This document shows positions 1 through 12,420 of a stretch of 64,000 bases of DNA, piece after piece. The translations under genes and the position numbers were made by a program. The stretch spans positions 15,565,693 through 15,629,692 of the forward strand of contig NC_034013.1 in the NCBI RefSeq assembly GCF_000346465.2, written 5' to 3'. Source of the stretch: Prunus persica (lineage: Eukaryota > Streptophyta > Magnoliopsida > Rosales > Rosaceae). The first letter of the stretch is position 1, and the number at the start of each line of letters is the position of its first letter. The notes under the pieces are model-generated. The model was not told where the DNA came from. It saw only the letters and a program-made list of their open reading frames with translations, and ran no database searches.

Positions 1-285
1 ATTGCTGCATGTGCTTTTCTATATAGGAGATTTTTCTGGGATTTGCATTAACCACCCCTCCATTCTCTGTTATGTTGTATGATATTTGCTATGTGAAATC
101 AGTATTAGTGATATCTTGATTTAATTCAAGGATTGTCTGTTTGGCAGATACCTAGCTCATAATTGCTTTTGCATATGGAGTAATTAAGGCGTAGAATTTC
201 GTTTTGTTTACTCATTGATTTTGTTTTCATGGGTAACAAAGGAAGGGTTTCTTTCCAGCTGGTCAAATTGGAGAATTCCAACAAC

Positions 286-1617
286 ATGTTGGAGGGTCCT
301 TCCTATCTTGTGTCAAGGGAGTTGCCGAGCTCATGCGAGCAGGAGAGCAAATGGATTTACAATACTCACCGTGTTATGGAGCTCTCAAACAATAAGCGCC
401 CCCTTGCAGACGGGGAAGAACTCACATTGAGGAAGGCATGCAAGCTATCAGATGCTGTTCTAGGAGGTGAAGCAGTTGTGGATCTAAATGGCCTTTCTCT
501 TTCCCCTGCCAAGGACCAGTCAAATGACCAGCATCATGAAGGTGGAAATTCTGATTCAAGTTCACTAATCAACCAACTTGGTCGGGATAACTCAATAAGC
601 TGTCTCCTTCGCTGCTCGAGGTCTGATTATGGCTCAATTGCCTCATTGAATAAAAACTTCCGCTCTCTAATTCGGAGTGGGGAGCTGTACACACTGAGGC
701 GGAAAATGGATATTGTTGAACATTGGGTTTACTTCTCTTGCAACCTCCTTGAATGGGAGGCATTTGATCCCGATCGCAGACGTTGGATGCATTTGCCTAG
801 AATGACGTCAAATGATTGTTTCATGTGTTCGGACAAGGAGTCGTTGGCCGTTGGTACCGAACTTCTTGTTTTTGGAAAGGAAATAACGTCCCATGTTATT
901 TATAGATACAGCATTTTGACCAACACGTGGTCATCCGGCACTAAGATGAATACACCTAGATGCTTGTTCGGTTCTGCTAGCCGTGGGGAAATTGCAATTC
1001 TAGCTGGTGGTTGCGATCCACGTGGCAATATCTTGAACTCTGCTGAGCTGTATAATTCAGAAACAGGAACTTGGCTGACTCTTCCAAGCATGAATAAACC
1101 TAGAAAAATGTGTTCTGGGGTATTTATGGATGGGAAGTTTTATGTCATTGGTGGGATAGGAGTGGGCGATCCAAAGCAACTAACAAGCGGAGAGGTGTAC
1201 GATTTGGAGAAGACGACCTGGACTGAGATACCAAACATGTTCCCTGGACGAAATGGAGGAGCTGGGGCAGCTGAGGCGCCTGCTGCAGCTGAGGCACCTC
1301 CTCTGCTTGCAGTGGTAAATAACATATTGTATGCTGCAGATTATGCAGAAAAGGAGGTGAGGAAATACGATAAGGAGAAGAACGTGTGGGTGGCTGTTGG
1401 GAGATTGCCTGAGCGGGCTGTCTCGATGAATGGTTGGGGATTAGCATTTAGGGCATGTGGTGATCGGTTAATTGTGATTGGTGGACCTAGGGTATTAGGA
1501 GGAGGGACAATTGAACTTAATTCTTGGGTCCCTGATGGAAGCTCACCACAATGGGACCTGCTTGCCAGAAAACCGTCTGGCAGCTTTGTGTATAATTGTG
1601 CGGTGATGGGATGCTAA
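286..1617 (+). CDS. F-box/kelch-repeat protein (SKIP11-like)
   Basis: Single-exon gene of 443 aa. Proteins of this class act as substrate receptors of SCF (SKP1-cullin-F-box) ubiquitin ligases, with the kelch beta-propeller binding the target. I chose ATG 286 (MLEGPSYLVSRELP) over the in-frame ATG at 229, because plant homologues of the SKIP11/At1g74510 type begin with MLEG. An F-box-like segment lies near residues 105-150 (CLLRCSRSDYGSIASLN). It is followed by kelch-type repeats: FDPDRRRWMHLP, YSILTNTWSSG, AELYNSETGTWLTLPSM with FYVIGG, and EVYDLEKTTWTEIPNM. An Ala/Pro/Glu-rich insert (AEAPAAAEAPP) lies near residues 340-350 between propeller blades. An acceptor-like TTTGGCAG ends at 147, so the 5'UTR probably contains an intron whose first exon may be outside the window. 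A possible AATAAA signal is at 1905. Family call is firm; the exact orthologue is inferred. Confidence 0.9.
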   Translation: MLEGPSYLVSRELPSSCEQESKWIYNTHRVMELSNNKRPLADGEELTLRKACKLSDAVLGGEAVVDLNGLSLSPAKDQSNDQHHEGGNSDSSSLINQLGRDNSISCLLRCSRSDYGSIASLNKNFRSLIRSGELYTLRRKMDIVEHWVYFSCNLLEWEAFDPDRRRWMHLPRMTSNDCFMCSDKESLAVGTELLVFGKEITSHVIYRYSILTNTWSSGTKMNTPRCLFGSASRGEIAILAGGCDPRGNILNSAELYNSETGTWLTLPSMNKPRKMCSGVFMDGKFYVIGGIGVGDPKQLTSGEVYDLEKTTWTEIPNMFPGRNGGAGAAEAPAAAEAPPLLAVVNNILYAADYAEKEVRKYDKEKNVWVAVGRLPERAVSMNGWGLAFRACGDRLIVIGGPRVLGGGTIELNSWVPDGSSPQWDLLARKPSGSFVYNCAVMGC

Positions 1618-4354
1618 GATCTGGTTTCAGTGACACCGTGTGTGCTGTGTGGAATCCTGGGTGGAATTTGCAATCTTCGCTTTTCAAGGAGATGGGGTTC
1701 CGGCTCGTGGGTAATCTCTGCCCTCCTTTTTTGGGGAAATTCAGGTTTTTATTTAGAGTCATAGATACATTCACAGAAGGAGGCCTGAAGAGTTGTTTTT
1801 CCCTTTTTTTCTTCTTTTGAACTTTATTGCGTTGCGTCTTTTTTCCCCCTTTGGTAACTTTTGAGCTTCTGAAAGGTTGGCATCATGTAGAATGGGCAAA
1901 GGTGAATAAACTGAAGTACTGGTACATGTTTTAGGTTGTGATGACTATTTTCATAAGTTTTATTGAAGCATTGCAGAATTGTGTAATGGTTCAAGTTTTT
2001 CGTTTCCTTTATTTCTCAAGCAATTATATCTCAAGTTCTCAAAAAAGAAAAGAAAATTGACATCTGTTTCTGCTCTACTATTATCCTATCGTGATTCTAT
2101 ATGTTTTTTTACACACTGGTGTTGCACAATCTGAATGGACCCTAAACTATAATTTAGGTGGTTGGTATTTCTTTTGATCTGGTTGAAGAACTTTAACTTG
2201 AATATCCCCTCTCTTTTCTTTTTTTCTTGTGAACTTGATTTCTTCGTTTGTTTCTCCTCTAGAACTGCAATTGTGAATATAAATGTTTATAGCACTTTGG
2301 CTGCTCAGTTTTATTGCTAAAGTTGAATGATTTGTGGAAAATTTCACTCTCTTTAAGGCCTGTTAGCTGGCAAAAGATACAATATATAGGATCAACACTG
2401 ATCAATAGTTAGAGAAAATATCTGTAATGACAATGTATTCTATCATTTTGGAACTACTGTATATATTTATCCATAAACTAACTTTTATGTATATTTTTCT
2501 TGAGAAAGATATTTAGCCTTTGCCTTTCCATGCTGATCAAATTATACACAATGTAGAGACATAAACAGAACAATATGGTCAGATGAAAATACATATGATA
2601 AAGCGTACAAAAACAAAAAGGAAATGTAGTTGTTATATTATCTAGTAATCCATCTTTAAGCTCTGGTTTATCGAGTTGGAATGGTCATGAGCTTTGCGCA
2701 GGCTGGACCCCATTGACCATGCCTTTGGTCATTCAGTGTGATCTAATGAAACCCTGGCATTATTTTCAAGGCCTCATGGCAATCCTGGGGTTGAAATAAT
2801 GGGTTTTAAGCCTCATATATTACTGGTTTTCAGAGAACATGGTCTTGAAATTAATGGCCTATCAGAGAGCAACTACATGGCGAAATTTACTGTCAATATG
2901 TTCTGCCTCAGATTAAGTTAGATAGTTTTTCAACCACAGGTGGGACATTTACATCAGGTTTTCCTCTTTATTATCCTGATCGTTTCCTACATAGAGCATG
3001 TTCTCTCATTTGAGGTTCTGTGATACAGCCACCAGGAACTATATATGTTTGGTTATTTTATGCATGCAAATTTTATGACCTTCATTTTTTGAGTATAAGC
3101 TGAGTTTTGAAAGATTCATGATACTCTTGGATACGAATAATTTCTAGTGGTTTTGTTATTTTGTTCTTCATATTTTCCTTCTGTTTTCTTGATGATTCTG
3201 CTGTGCATTCCATCTTATTGTTATTTCATGAGCATAATAAACATACCCATTTTCTTGTCACACCCGTTATTTTCCCCTGCATAACCCTTCACATTACCAT
3301 TTGGTTAGGCTACAACTGTATTATAATCATTGTGAAAGTCATTTATCTTTTGCTATGAGGATAGTCATAGTTATCTAGTTAGTGAAAAAAGAGAGGCCAG
3401 GCATCTATGCATCCCATCTATTGTGATTAAATAGGCTCTTAATTTTCTTGATGCAGCCGCTTGCCACTGCATCAGTGTATTTTTTAGGGTTTTTTCTTTT
3501 CTTGTTCTTTACCAAAAATGACGATACATTGCTTTCGTGAATTATCTTCTATACAAATCTGATGTTGTATATGGTATTTCATTTTATTTGGTAAAGTTTT
3601 AATTTTCTTTCTTAATGAACTTGATGAGGCAAGGAAATGAGGAGGGTGCTAGGGTTTCTCTTATGTGTTTGCAATTGAATAGCAGATTCTGGAGTGAGGA
3701 CGTGGCTTGATTCTATGAATGTACACGAAGGGAGGGGTGTTTTGAAATCATAAATTTGGAAACACAAAATAAGAAACAGTAATTCAGATACATTGCTGAT
3801 GTAGCAACCGCTTGTGCATTGAAAGAGATGATGAGGCTTACATGAATGTGTCCAGAAAAGCTGTGGTAAGTGACTTTTGTTGTTATTGATCCATACGTCA
3901 TAGGCAATGGCATTGACAGATACATGTATGTTTCTTAGACATGTGTTCTTCAGCTATGACAGTTGTTGCTCCTGAAAAGCTGTATGTATGAAACCTGGTT
4001 TTTGTGACTTGGGGGAATGGCTTTCGTGACTGGTTTTTGTTGGTATGTACAGGGGTTTCTTTTTTCCTGTGATTAGCGACGAAGAAAGTGAGATTCGGCA
4101 CTCTATTTGTCCCTGTCTGTTTGTTTAGGAAGTAAAGGTGAAATAGCATATCTGTAATCTCAGCTGTTCCTCTGGATATAATTGAATTGATCCTTTTAAT
4201 CCCAGATCAGTGGTTTGAGATTTTATTTTATTTTTGCCTTATTTATAGAATTTCCAGCCAATTTTTATCAGAACATAGAATTGGATATTTGTTTACTTAG
4301 ACAGTTCTAATTCTTACATTCTGTTCTAGTCTCCCCAGATTTTCTATTGCTCTT

Positions 4355-4357
<3 letters not shown>

Positions 4358-4417
<60 letters not shown>

Positions 4418-4418
4418 G
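4358..4418. repeat. Compound microsatellite (GA)n(GACA)n
   Basis: About 16 GA units run directly into about seven GACA units. It is intergenic, with no coding consequence. Confidence 0.95.
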
Positions 4419-6308
4419 CCAGTGTAAGTTTCTCAAGAGAAGTAAGTATATAGAAAAACAGAAAGGCACAAAGAAAAAAAAAAAATTACAATATGTGAAA
4501 TCTGCAATCATTCAGCAGACCTGTATTCTTTTTTGGGTTATTTTTAAGTCTCATAAAATCTAGTACTTAGATATCATTCAGAAGACATTGATTAGGCCTG
4601 TAAATATTCTCTCTTTTTCTCTCTTTTCCTGGTATTTTTTAATTGGGTTGTTTTTGTTTACCCTTTTATCACAGTTACAGGGTTTATAGGCCACATGGTC
4701 ATATTCTTTTACTGTACTACGTTACCGCCGAAAAAGCATAAAAATTCCATGTAGGTTGCCTGGATCTCTGCAAGACGGTACTTTTAGCTGCAGAAGGAAA
4801 AAAAATATGAAAAAAGAAATCTTTGTTGGAGGAAATCCACCAGAAAATAAAGATAATAAAAGTACAAAGAACTGTACCTTAATGTGGAAAACGGATTCTG
4901 ACTGAGCTGCTGGGTTTGTGCCATGGACCCCACGAGGACCTCTGTTTTCAGTGCTCACGTGGGCAGCGCGTTTGCCTCATTAAACTCACTGCCTGCTCTG
5001 TTTTCCGCCTATCAAAATGCAGAGGAAAGAAGAAGAAGAAGATGATGATGAAAGAAGACGACAAACTTCAATTCATTTTTGTACTTACTGGCATGTGCTT
5101 TTACTGCTTTCTTTTTCTTTTACCTTTTCTTTTATCCTTGTGCGGCTGTGCATGTGGAGTTTGGTAAATTTACCATCGGTAATAAAATGGCAGTTTCTTT
5201 CTTTCTTTCTGCTGATATTATCAAATTCCATGAGCTATTTTTAGAAAACATGGACATTGTTGGGTGGTTTTCAAAAAAAACCCCAGAAAAGGAAAGCAAA
5301 ACTGGACCCTGAACTTTCTACTTTTTATGAAAATGTAATGAAAATGGAAAAACAAAGAGAACCATTTTGAGGTGCAGGTGGAAGAAACTGTGGGTTACAG
5401 CTAGAGAGTGTACTGTTATGATCTTGTGTTAAGAAAAGTAGCGGTTTGAGTGCTGCAGAGTTTTACTGCTGGGATCCTTTCCTTTGGTGCTCACCAAAAA
5501 GAACTAAAAAGGAAAAAGATCGAAAGGGAATTTAGAAAGAAAAAGGCTCAATCAACTAAAACAATCCCATCTACAAGATGTCAATTTCTTAGGTTTCAAT
5601 CATTGTCACATTTTGGCAATCCACAAGACAGTAAAAACAAAATCCCATCCAAACCCAGTTCTTAAATCAAACGTTTCACAAGTGCAAGTTGTTCTTCTCC
5701 CACACGCAACACTCGATCAAAACCCAATCAACACTTGGTCACAAATGCAATTTCCTATTCTTTTGTGGGTTGCATTACTATTAGGCTTAAAAAGTGTGTT
5801 TTAGCCTTTCATGTTTTCATTGACATGTTTCAAGTGGTCCAAAGTGTAAAAGCCTAACATTGTGGCCAAAATGTAGGTGCGTTTGCCATGGTGGGTTGGT
5901 TTTATCTGCACTATGTATAAAGGGAGGCAGTCAAAAGTGGGGATAAGTGTTTAAAATTGATATGACGCAATGCATGAATGAGAGAGACGATCAACTAAAT
6001 CAAACTACCACCCATCTTGTTTTTCTCTCCTCCTTCCTTGCACCCCAATGGCACGCTTTTGGACCACCTCAAGGCCCAAACATTTTTAATGCAATCAATT
6101 AGTAATTTTCAGTGCTATCACTTTAGAAACACAAAATGACAAAAGATACCAACTTAAAATGAAAGATCCTAGGTTAAAAAAATGGAATTGATGTTGGTTA
6201 CCGAGGGGTTTACACATGAAGGGGTGCTATGGGTAGACTCGGGTGGGCTGTATAGACCTGGTTAATCATACCTATATGATTCATCTCTGTCGAACCCCTT
6301 ATATGGAC

Positions 6309-6386
6309 CTTCATATTAGCCACATGATCATTTCATTAAACTTAAGTGAAGTTACTATTCAAATTAATCATGTGGCTAATATGAAG
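6309..6386. repeat. Perfect 20-bp inverted repeat, hairpin-capable
   Basis: The arm at 6309-6328 (CTTCATATTAGCCACATGAT) is the exact reverse complement of 6367-6386, with a 38-nt spacer. Similarity continues imperfectly outward through the CCATATA flanks. It resembles a short MITE-like or foldback sequence; no terminal repeat or target duplication was established. Confidence 0.7.
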
Positions 6387-6578
6387 ATCTATATCTATAG
6401 TCCATATATGATACCATCACCATAGAACGACTTCGTTCATGCCTCCAAATGTATACGAGAGTGCAGATAATAACAACTCTTAAGAAGTTCTCAAAAAAGT
6501 ATCTTTTGGACTGGATTGAGGTATTAGGTCCATTTCAATTGTCCAATGTTTGTGAGAACAAAAATTATGTACTTGTAA

Positions 6579-6783
6579 TGGGCCCATTTGAAGCCCATTC
6601 ACAATGTTCTTTTAAAGCCTAAGCCCAGACCAAGCCCAAGAATAGTTAAGTCCACGGGTGGACCCGCGCAATCAATAACGGTATTTGGTGGGAGTCAAAT
6701 TTCAGTCTCTGCCTCTCAACGAAAGCAAAGCGCATTTAGGCAGCACAGCTTTCAGTCGCAAAAATTCCCGATAAAAACCCTAA
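6579..6783 (+). promoter_or_regulatory. Site II (TGGGCC) and telo-box promoter elements of the RINT1-like gene
   Basis: A palindromic TGGGCCCA lies at 6579-6586, with another site II core (AGCCCA) at 6592-6597 and more GCCCA repeats just after. A telo-box AAACCCTAA is at 6775-6783, about 65 bp before the start codon. This combination is typical of plant housekeeping promoters bound by TCP and telobox factors. Confidence 0.6.
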
Positions 6784-6845
6784 AATACCCTCGCGCTCCA
6801 TTCAAATTTCCCACTCGCACCACCGAACCGAAATGGCTTGAAACC

Positions 6846-9800
6846 ATGGAATCCGCGCTACCTCCAGCCTCCGACCTCTCGCCCTCGATCGTCTCATTCC
6901 TCAACGACAAGTTCCGGACCAATGCAAACTTGAACGGGGCTCCGGCTCTCCTGTCGGAGCTCCAAACCCAGTGCGGCGACTTGGATCGAACCCTAATCGA
7001 CCTCAACCGGAGCCTCGGGTCCTCACTTCTAGCTTACGCTTCGTTCTCCGATCGGGTCCACGGCGTCTTAGGCGACATCAATGCCCAATTGACGGGTCTC
7101 GGATCCTCCACTCGCTCTCGCAGTTCAGGTTTTGTGTGTGCTGCTATTGAGAAGTGTGCAATTCTCATTTAGATTTTCGATTTTGGGTTAAATTTCGTTT
7201 CTTTCTGTTAAATTCTGGAACTTTTTGTGTGTAGATGGAGAAGGAAAGGAGAGAGCCGAGCAGATTTTGGGGGAGGAGCTGCCGGCATTGGCGAAGGAAG
7301 TGGCGAGGGTTGAGTCGGTTCGAACATACGCAGGTGCTTTCTTGGGCAATAATAAAAGTGAATGAATAAATTCAAGGAACTAGTTTTAGCTGAAAGCTAT
7401 AATTTTTTAGATTTTCTTTGTTTTTCGATTAGCTCATTTTGTTTGGAAAGACACCACAAAAGAATAATTGAAGGATTGTTCCTCATTCCCCGGATAATAA
7501 TAACATCGACTATGAAATACTACATTGATGCTTCAATTATTTGTGCAAGTAGAGAACGAGATGAATAAGAAATTCAATCTACTTAGCCCAACCAATTTGT
7601 CCTCTATCTTGAAAATTACTGATCTTGAATTCTTGGTAAGTTGTCCATTTTGCTCTGTATTCTTGTGTTAATGCAGTTGTATGTATTGTGAATGCTTCCA
7701 CTGTTCTAAAAGCGGTTTAGGCAGTAAGAGATGGCTAATGTTGGACCATGAAGATGAAAATGTTTTTTTGCGATACTACAAGATGGGAGAATCCCAGTTC
7801 TTTATGGTTCCCAATCAAATATTTTGAAGATGAAATATGGACAGCATGCGATTGAGCTCCAACCAGTACAATCTTATCTTCTTAATTAGTTGAAATATTA
7901 AGGCTGTATTAATAATGCTTAAATTAACTATTTTGAATTTTTTTAAATCATCCAGGCAGATTTGCTTTTCACATTTTTGAGAGATTTTTCGTTGATGTGA
8001 AGTTGTCCTTTTACTTCTGAGTTGCTGCAATTTTCATACTGTGTATTTGGGTGCACTCGCTTGGCCTCTTTCTTCCCTGTTTAATAGGCCTGTGCTACAT
8101 TTTTCTTTGTTACAGTTATTAGCTGCTGCAAAGCATACTACTATCTGTTATTTTGAAATCAAACTGTCTCACATTTCTGGGTCTTTTATTTTCATCTTTC
8201 AGAGACAGCATTGAAGCTTCAAACTATGATTGGTGATATTGAAGATGCAGTATCGTCTACCATGAAGAAAAACTCATGGAAGCATTCTTCGAAACAGAAT
8301 TCAGAAGTGAGCACCCGTCCTGTCGTTTGTGAAAACAAAATAATGTAGGGATTACAATTTCTGAAATCAATATTTCTTATGCCTAATTCGCCTTTTTCTT
8401 TTCCCCTGCAGGAAATGCGTCTGGTTGCTATTAAAACACTTAAACTGATAGAAGATATTTTAACTTCAGTTACAAAGACACACCCTCAATGGGAACATCT
8501 TGTGTCAGCAGTTGATCACAGAGTAGATCGAGCTCTGGCCATTTTAAGACCCCATGCTATAGCAGATCACCGGGCCCTCCTTACTTCCCTTGGATGGCCA
8601 CCGCCTCTTGCCATTTTGACTTCCTCAACTCCATATACAGGGAGATCAACTGAAGTTCTGAATCCTCTTTTCACAATGCAAGGAGACCTCAAAGACCAGT
8701 ACTGCGAAAACTTTTTTGCCTTGTGCAGCTTACAGGAGTTGCAGAGACGAAGAAAATCGCGTCAACTAGAGGGCTATAATCGGGAACTTGCTCTGCATCA
8801 GCCACTTTGGGTGATTGAAGAGCTTGTGAATCCTATATCATTGGCATCCCAACGCCATTTCACAAAATGGGTTGATAAGCCAGAATTTATATTTGCTCTT
8901 GTCTACAAGATCACCAGGGATTATGTTGACTCTATGGATGAGTTATTGCAACCACTGGTTGATGAAGCAATGTTAACAGGGTACAGTTGCAGAGAAGAAT
9001 GGATTTCAGCAATGGTATCTTCCTTATCAACATACTTGGCAAAAGAGATATTCCCAAAATATGCTGGACAACTGGATGAAGATAGCACAACGGGTAGTCA
9101 GTCACAGGCTAGAATATCCTGGCTTTATCTTGTTGACTTGATGATATCGTTTGATAAACAAATCAAGTCTCTGATAGAACATTCTGGAATCTTGCTTTCA
9201 CTTCAGGATGATGGGGACTTCTCAAAGGTTTCTTCTCTATCTGTTTTCTGTGATCGACCAGATTGGCTTGATTTATGGGCAGAGATAGAATTAAGTGATA
9301 TACTAGAAAAGTTGAAACCTGACACTAGTGATGAGAGAAATTGGACCATGAAAGTCCAAGGAGCAGTTCTTTTATCTGCTACTGAAGATTACAAAGCTCC
9401 TGCAGTTTGCAGTGCCTATCTTCGTTGTCTATCATCTGTGGTTGATCGTTGTCGATCATTGCCTAGCATCTCTATGAGGTCCAGGTTTCTCAGATTAGCT
9501 GCAGTACCTATTATACAAAAATTCTTGGACTGCTTACTCATCAGGTGCCAAGAAGCTGAAGGTCTGACTGCCTTGACGGATGATGATGCCCTAGTTAAAG
9601 TTGCAAACTCCATTAATGCTGCTCGCTACTTCGAATCTGTTTTAAAGGAATGGAGTGAGGACGTCTTTTTCCTTGAGATATGGTCAGGTCAAAGTGATCA
9701 GCTGGGAATATCAGTTGGTGATCAAAATGGTAATGTAGAACCAGTGGAAGGTCTTGAAAGTGGTATTTTCTATGAGGAGATTGTAAAGTTGGAGGAGTTT

Positions 9801-10328
9801 AGAATAGAATGGGCTGAAAAATTGTCTGTTGTTATATTGAGGGGATTTGATGCTCAATGTCGAGATTATATGAAGAACAGGAGGCAGTGGCAGGAAAAGA
9901 GTGAGGACGGTTGGACAGTGTCCAAATTTTTAGTTGGTGCTCTAGATTATTTGCAAGGTAAAATGTCAGTTGTAGAAAATGGTTTGAACGGGATAGACTT
10001 TGTTGGGGTGTGGAGAAGTTTGGCAGCTGGGATAGATCGCTCATTTTTCAATGGTATTCTAATGAGCAACGTGAAGTTTTACGATGGCGGAGTTGAGAGG
10101 TTTGGCAGTGATTTGGAGGTTTTATTTGGGGCATTTGGAGCTTGGTGTTTGAGACCTGAGGGCTTTTTCCCCAGAGTAAGTGAGGGCTTAAAGTTGTTGA
10201 AGATGGAAGAAGAGAAACTTCAAAACAGTTTGGCAGGAGGTGAGAAATGGATGAAGGAGAATGGGATTAGACATTTGAATGTACCAGATGTAGAAAAGAT
10301 TGTGAAGAGTAGAGTCTTTACCAGTTGA
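6846..10328 (+). CDS. RINT1-like ER tethering factor (MAG2 / MAG2-like)
   Basis: Four exons: 6846-7128, 7235-7333, 8203-8306 and 8412-10328, all GT/AG, joining in frame to an 800-aa protein. Plant MAG2 proteins are the RINT1/Tip20 subunit of the Dsl1-type complex (MAG2-MIP1-MIP2-MIP3). That complex tethers Golgi-derived vesicles at the ER and is needed for storage-protein export. The N-terminus (MESALPPASDLSPSIVSFLNDKF) matches this family. A helical, coiled-coil-prone segment follows (about 30-160), and the large last exon carries the RINT1/TIP20 domain up to the C-terminal VEKIVKSRVF. I chose ATG 6846 because the open frame upstream lies in the promoter/5'UTR and lacks family similarity. 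Length fits the family (about 790-800 aa). Whether this is the MAG2 or the MAG2L paralogue was not resolved. Confidence 0.92.
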
Positions 10329-12346
10329 GGGCTCCCAAGTGTTGTGTTGTACATGATTTAGGATCCCTTGGATTGACCCATTTAATTTTTTTTTTTTAAA
10401 TTTATAAAAAACACACAGTAAAGGGAAAAAAGTTTGCCTTTTTTACTCTGGGAAGATAGTTCAGTTCATTGTAGTTGCAGCTTGAGAAAATTATTCCCTT
10501 TGATTATTGTTAATTCAAATGGATCCTCTTAACATCTGTGTAATGTTGGAATAATGATAGTTGTTTATGGCATGCTTGAATCTGGTGGGTTGAGGCCATC
10601 AAACAAAATTTACTCTTTATACGAGTTTGAGAACTCAGTGTGAATGATGAGAGATGGCGAGGGGTTTATTTTATTTTCTTTCAGTCTTAACATGGTGAAG
10701 CTTTCAAGTTGAACTCTTTTCAAAATGGCTTCACAGATAATTAGAGAGTGAATTGTAGTGCCATTCTCATGCAATTTCATTGCAATCATGTTGTGAAGAG
10801 TGTATTTTTTGCTTCTTTTTGTGGGTTTTAGTGGGAGGATATCTTGATCATCTTGATAACCTCTTGTTATGTCATCCTTTTTCTTTTTCTTTTTCCCTCA
10901 TGGATTCAAAATTGGAAATTTAACTCCCACTCACGACAAAGATGGAGTTGAAGGTAACTTGACATAACGTAGTGCAAGCATATGGTGAAGGCTGTTGGCA
11001 TCTTCCCAGACACAGAAAAATATAGGCGTTTAGGGAACGCAATGAACGTACCTTCTGCTGTTCCCTACAACGGGGGGCTAAGCTAGAACCTAGCTACTAG
11101 GCTACTATATGGCTACCTATACGGGTACCAATCTACAGTATCGGTATGTACACTCTTGATATTTTGTCAACAATCATTAATTTCGACAAAATAGATTGGT
11201 ATTTGGTACCAACCACTCATTTCGTATGAAATTTTTTGGGCAATGCTGACTTTATCATCACGTTCAAGTTCTGTTACTTAGATAGAAACACGTCTTGTTT
11301 AGATTAGATCAGTATACCAGTACAAAGTACTAGCACATTAATTATTTGAGTAAATCTAAACTACACCAAATTGAATCAATCTTTAACCACTTCAACTAAC
11401 AATGCTATCAATTGAATCCTGCAGGCTCATTTGCACGTTTTAAACAGCTCTCAAGTTTCTGAGATCATATGAATAAAAACCAAATAGAATCTAGCAAAGA
11501 TATAAAGTTTGTGGCCATGCCATTACGCCAAATCTTTACAAAAACAAGATGTACGTTTTTTTTTCTGGCATGGTGGCATGCATGTCTGTTTTTGCATATG
11601 CAACTCTTTCTGGAATCTCAAGCTTTACACAGAAGCTAATGACCGCTAGTAGACTAGTGGTAGGTCTCCAAAAGTACTTTTGCCTGAGCTGTAGAAGACC
11701 ATGTAGCATACAGTGCAGTGCTGGACCACAGTTTTTGAGCATTTATATTGCTTGGGATTATTGGGTCATAGTCATATGCGTAAAAATAGGTCAGACAAGA
11801 AAACGATCTGTCATAGGAGGCGGGTTAACTTGATGATTATAAAGGGTGAATCTGAAGTGTTGTCAAGCTTGAAGATGAAATTTCAGGCTGTAATAGACAG
11901 GATTGTTAATTAGTAAATGCACTAAGAAATTAAAAGGGTTTGTAAAGCAATAGCCCAGCTATGGAACGGTCCATTCTGTAAATGTACTAAGAAATTATTA
12001 AAAGGGTATACCTACAATCGTCTACCTACGAAACGGGTATTGATATATATATATATGCCATCGAAAATGTATCATTATCATTGTCCTCAACAAAACATAA
12101 TAATATGTTATCGACTAAAATAAGACTGACTTAACGAATAAGAATTGGAATTTAGTTAGCTCATGATTTTCATCAATTACCTAGTCCAATAGTGGGTTTT
12201 ACTGCCCTAGCTTGAAGGACATTCGATTGCGTTGTATCTTCTGCAGGCTACAAATTAACTAATCAATGCATGTTGGCCTGCCATGTACAATGCATAGGAT
12301 AAAGGCAACAAAACCTTGAAGAAGAGGGGTCCAGAGAGAGACTCAG

Positions 12347-12420
12347 GACTCAGTGACTCAGTGACTCAGTGACTCAGTGACTTTATTAAGAAGATGTTCG
12401 CATCACAAGGTGCCACGTGG
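12347..12420. promoter_or_regulatory. Tandem TGACTCA (GCN4/AP-1-like) array with G-box
   Basis: An 8-bp unit repeats about four times. Perfect TGACTCA sites lie at 12354, 12362 and 12370, with a partial GACTCA at 12347 and a TGACTT at 12379. The palindromic G-box CCACGTGG follows at 12413-12420. Both motifs are classic plant bZIP sites. The nearest start codon downstream is the HLH gene 1.9 kb away, so the target gene is not established. Confidence 0.55.

Larger units (their letters stand above)
1618..6578. other. Intergenic region, 5 kb, no recognised gene
   Basis: AT-rich sequence between the F-box/kelch gene and the RINT1-like gene. The open frames here are short, overlapping and without recognisable domains. 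It contains a GA/GACA microsatellite (4358-4418) and a 20-bp inverted repeat (6309-6386). A CACGTG lies near 4955 in a relatively GC-rich patch (4900-5000) that could be promoter-like, but no gene follows it that I can support. Confidence 0.6.
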
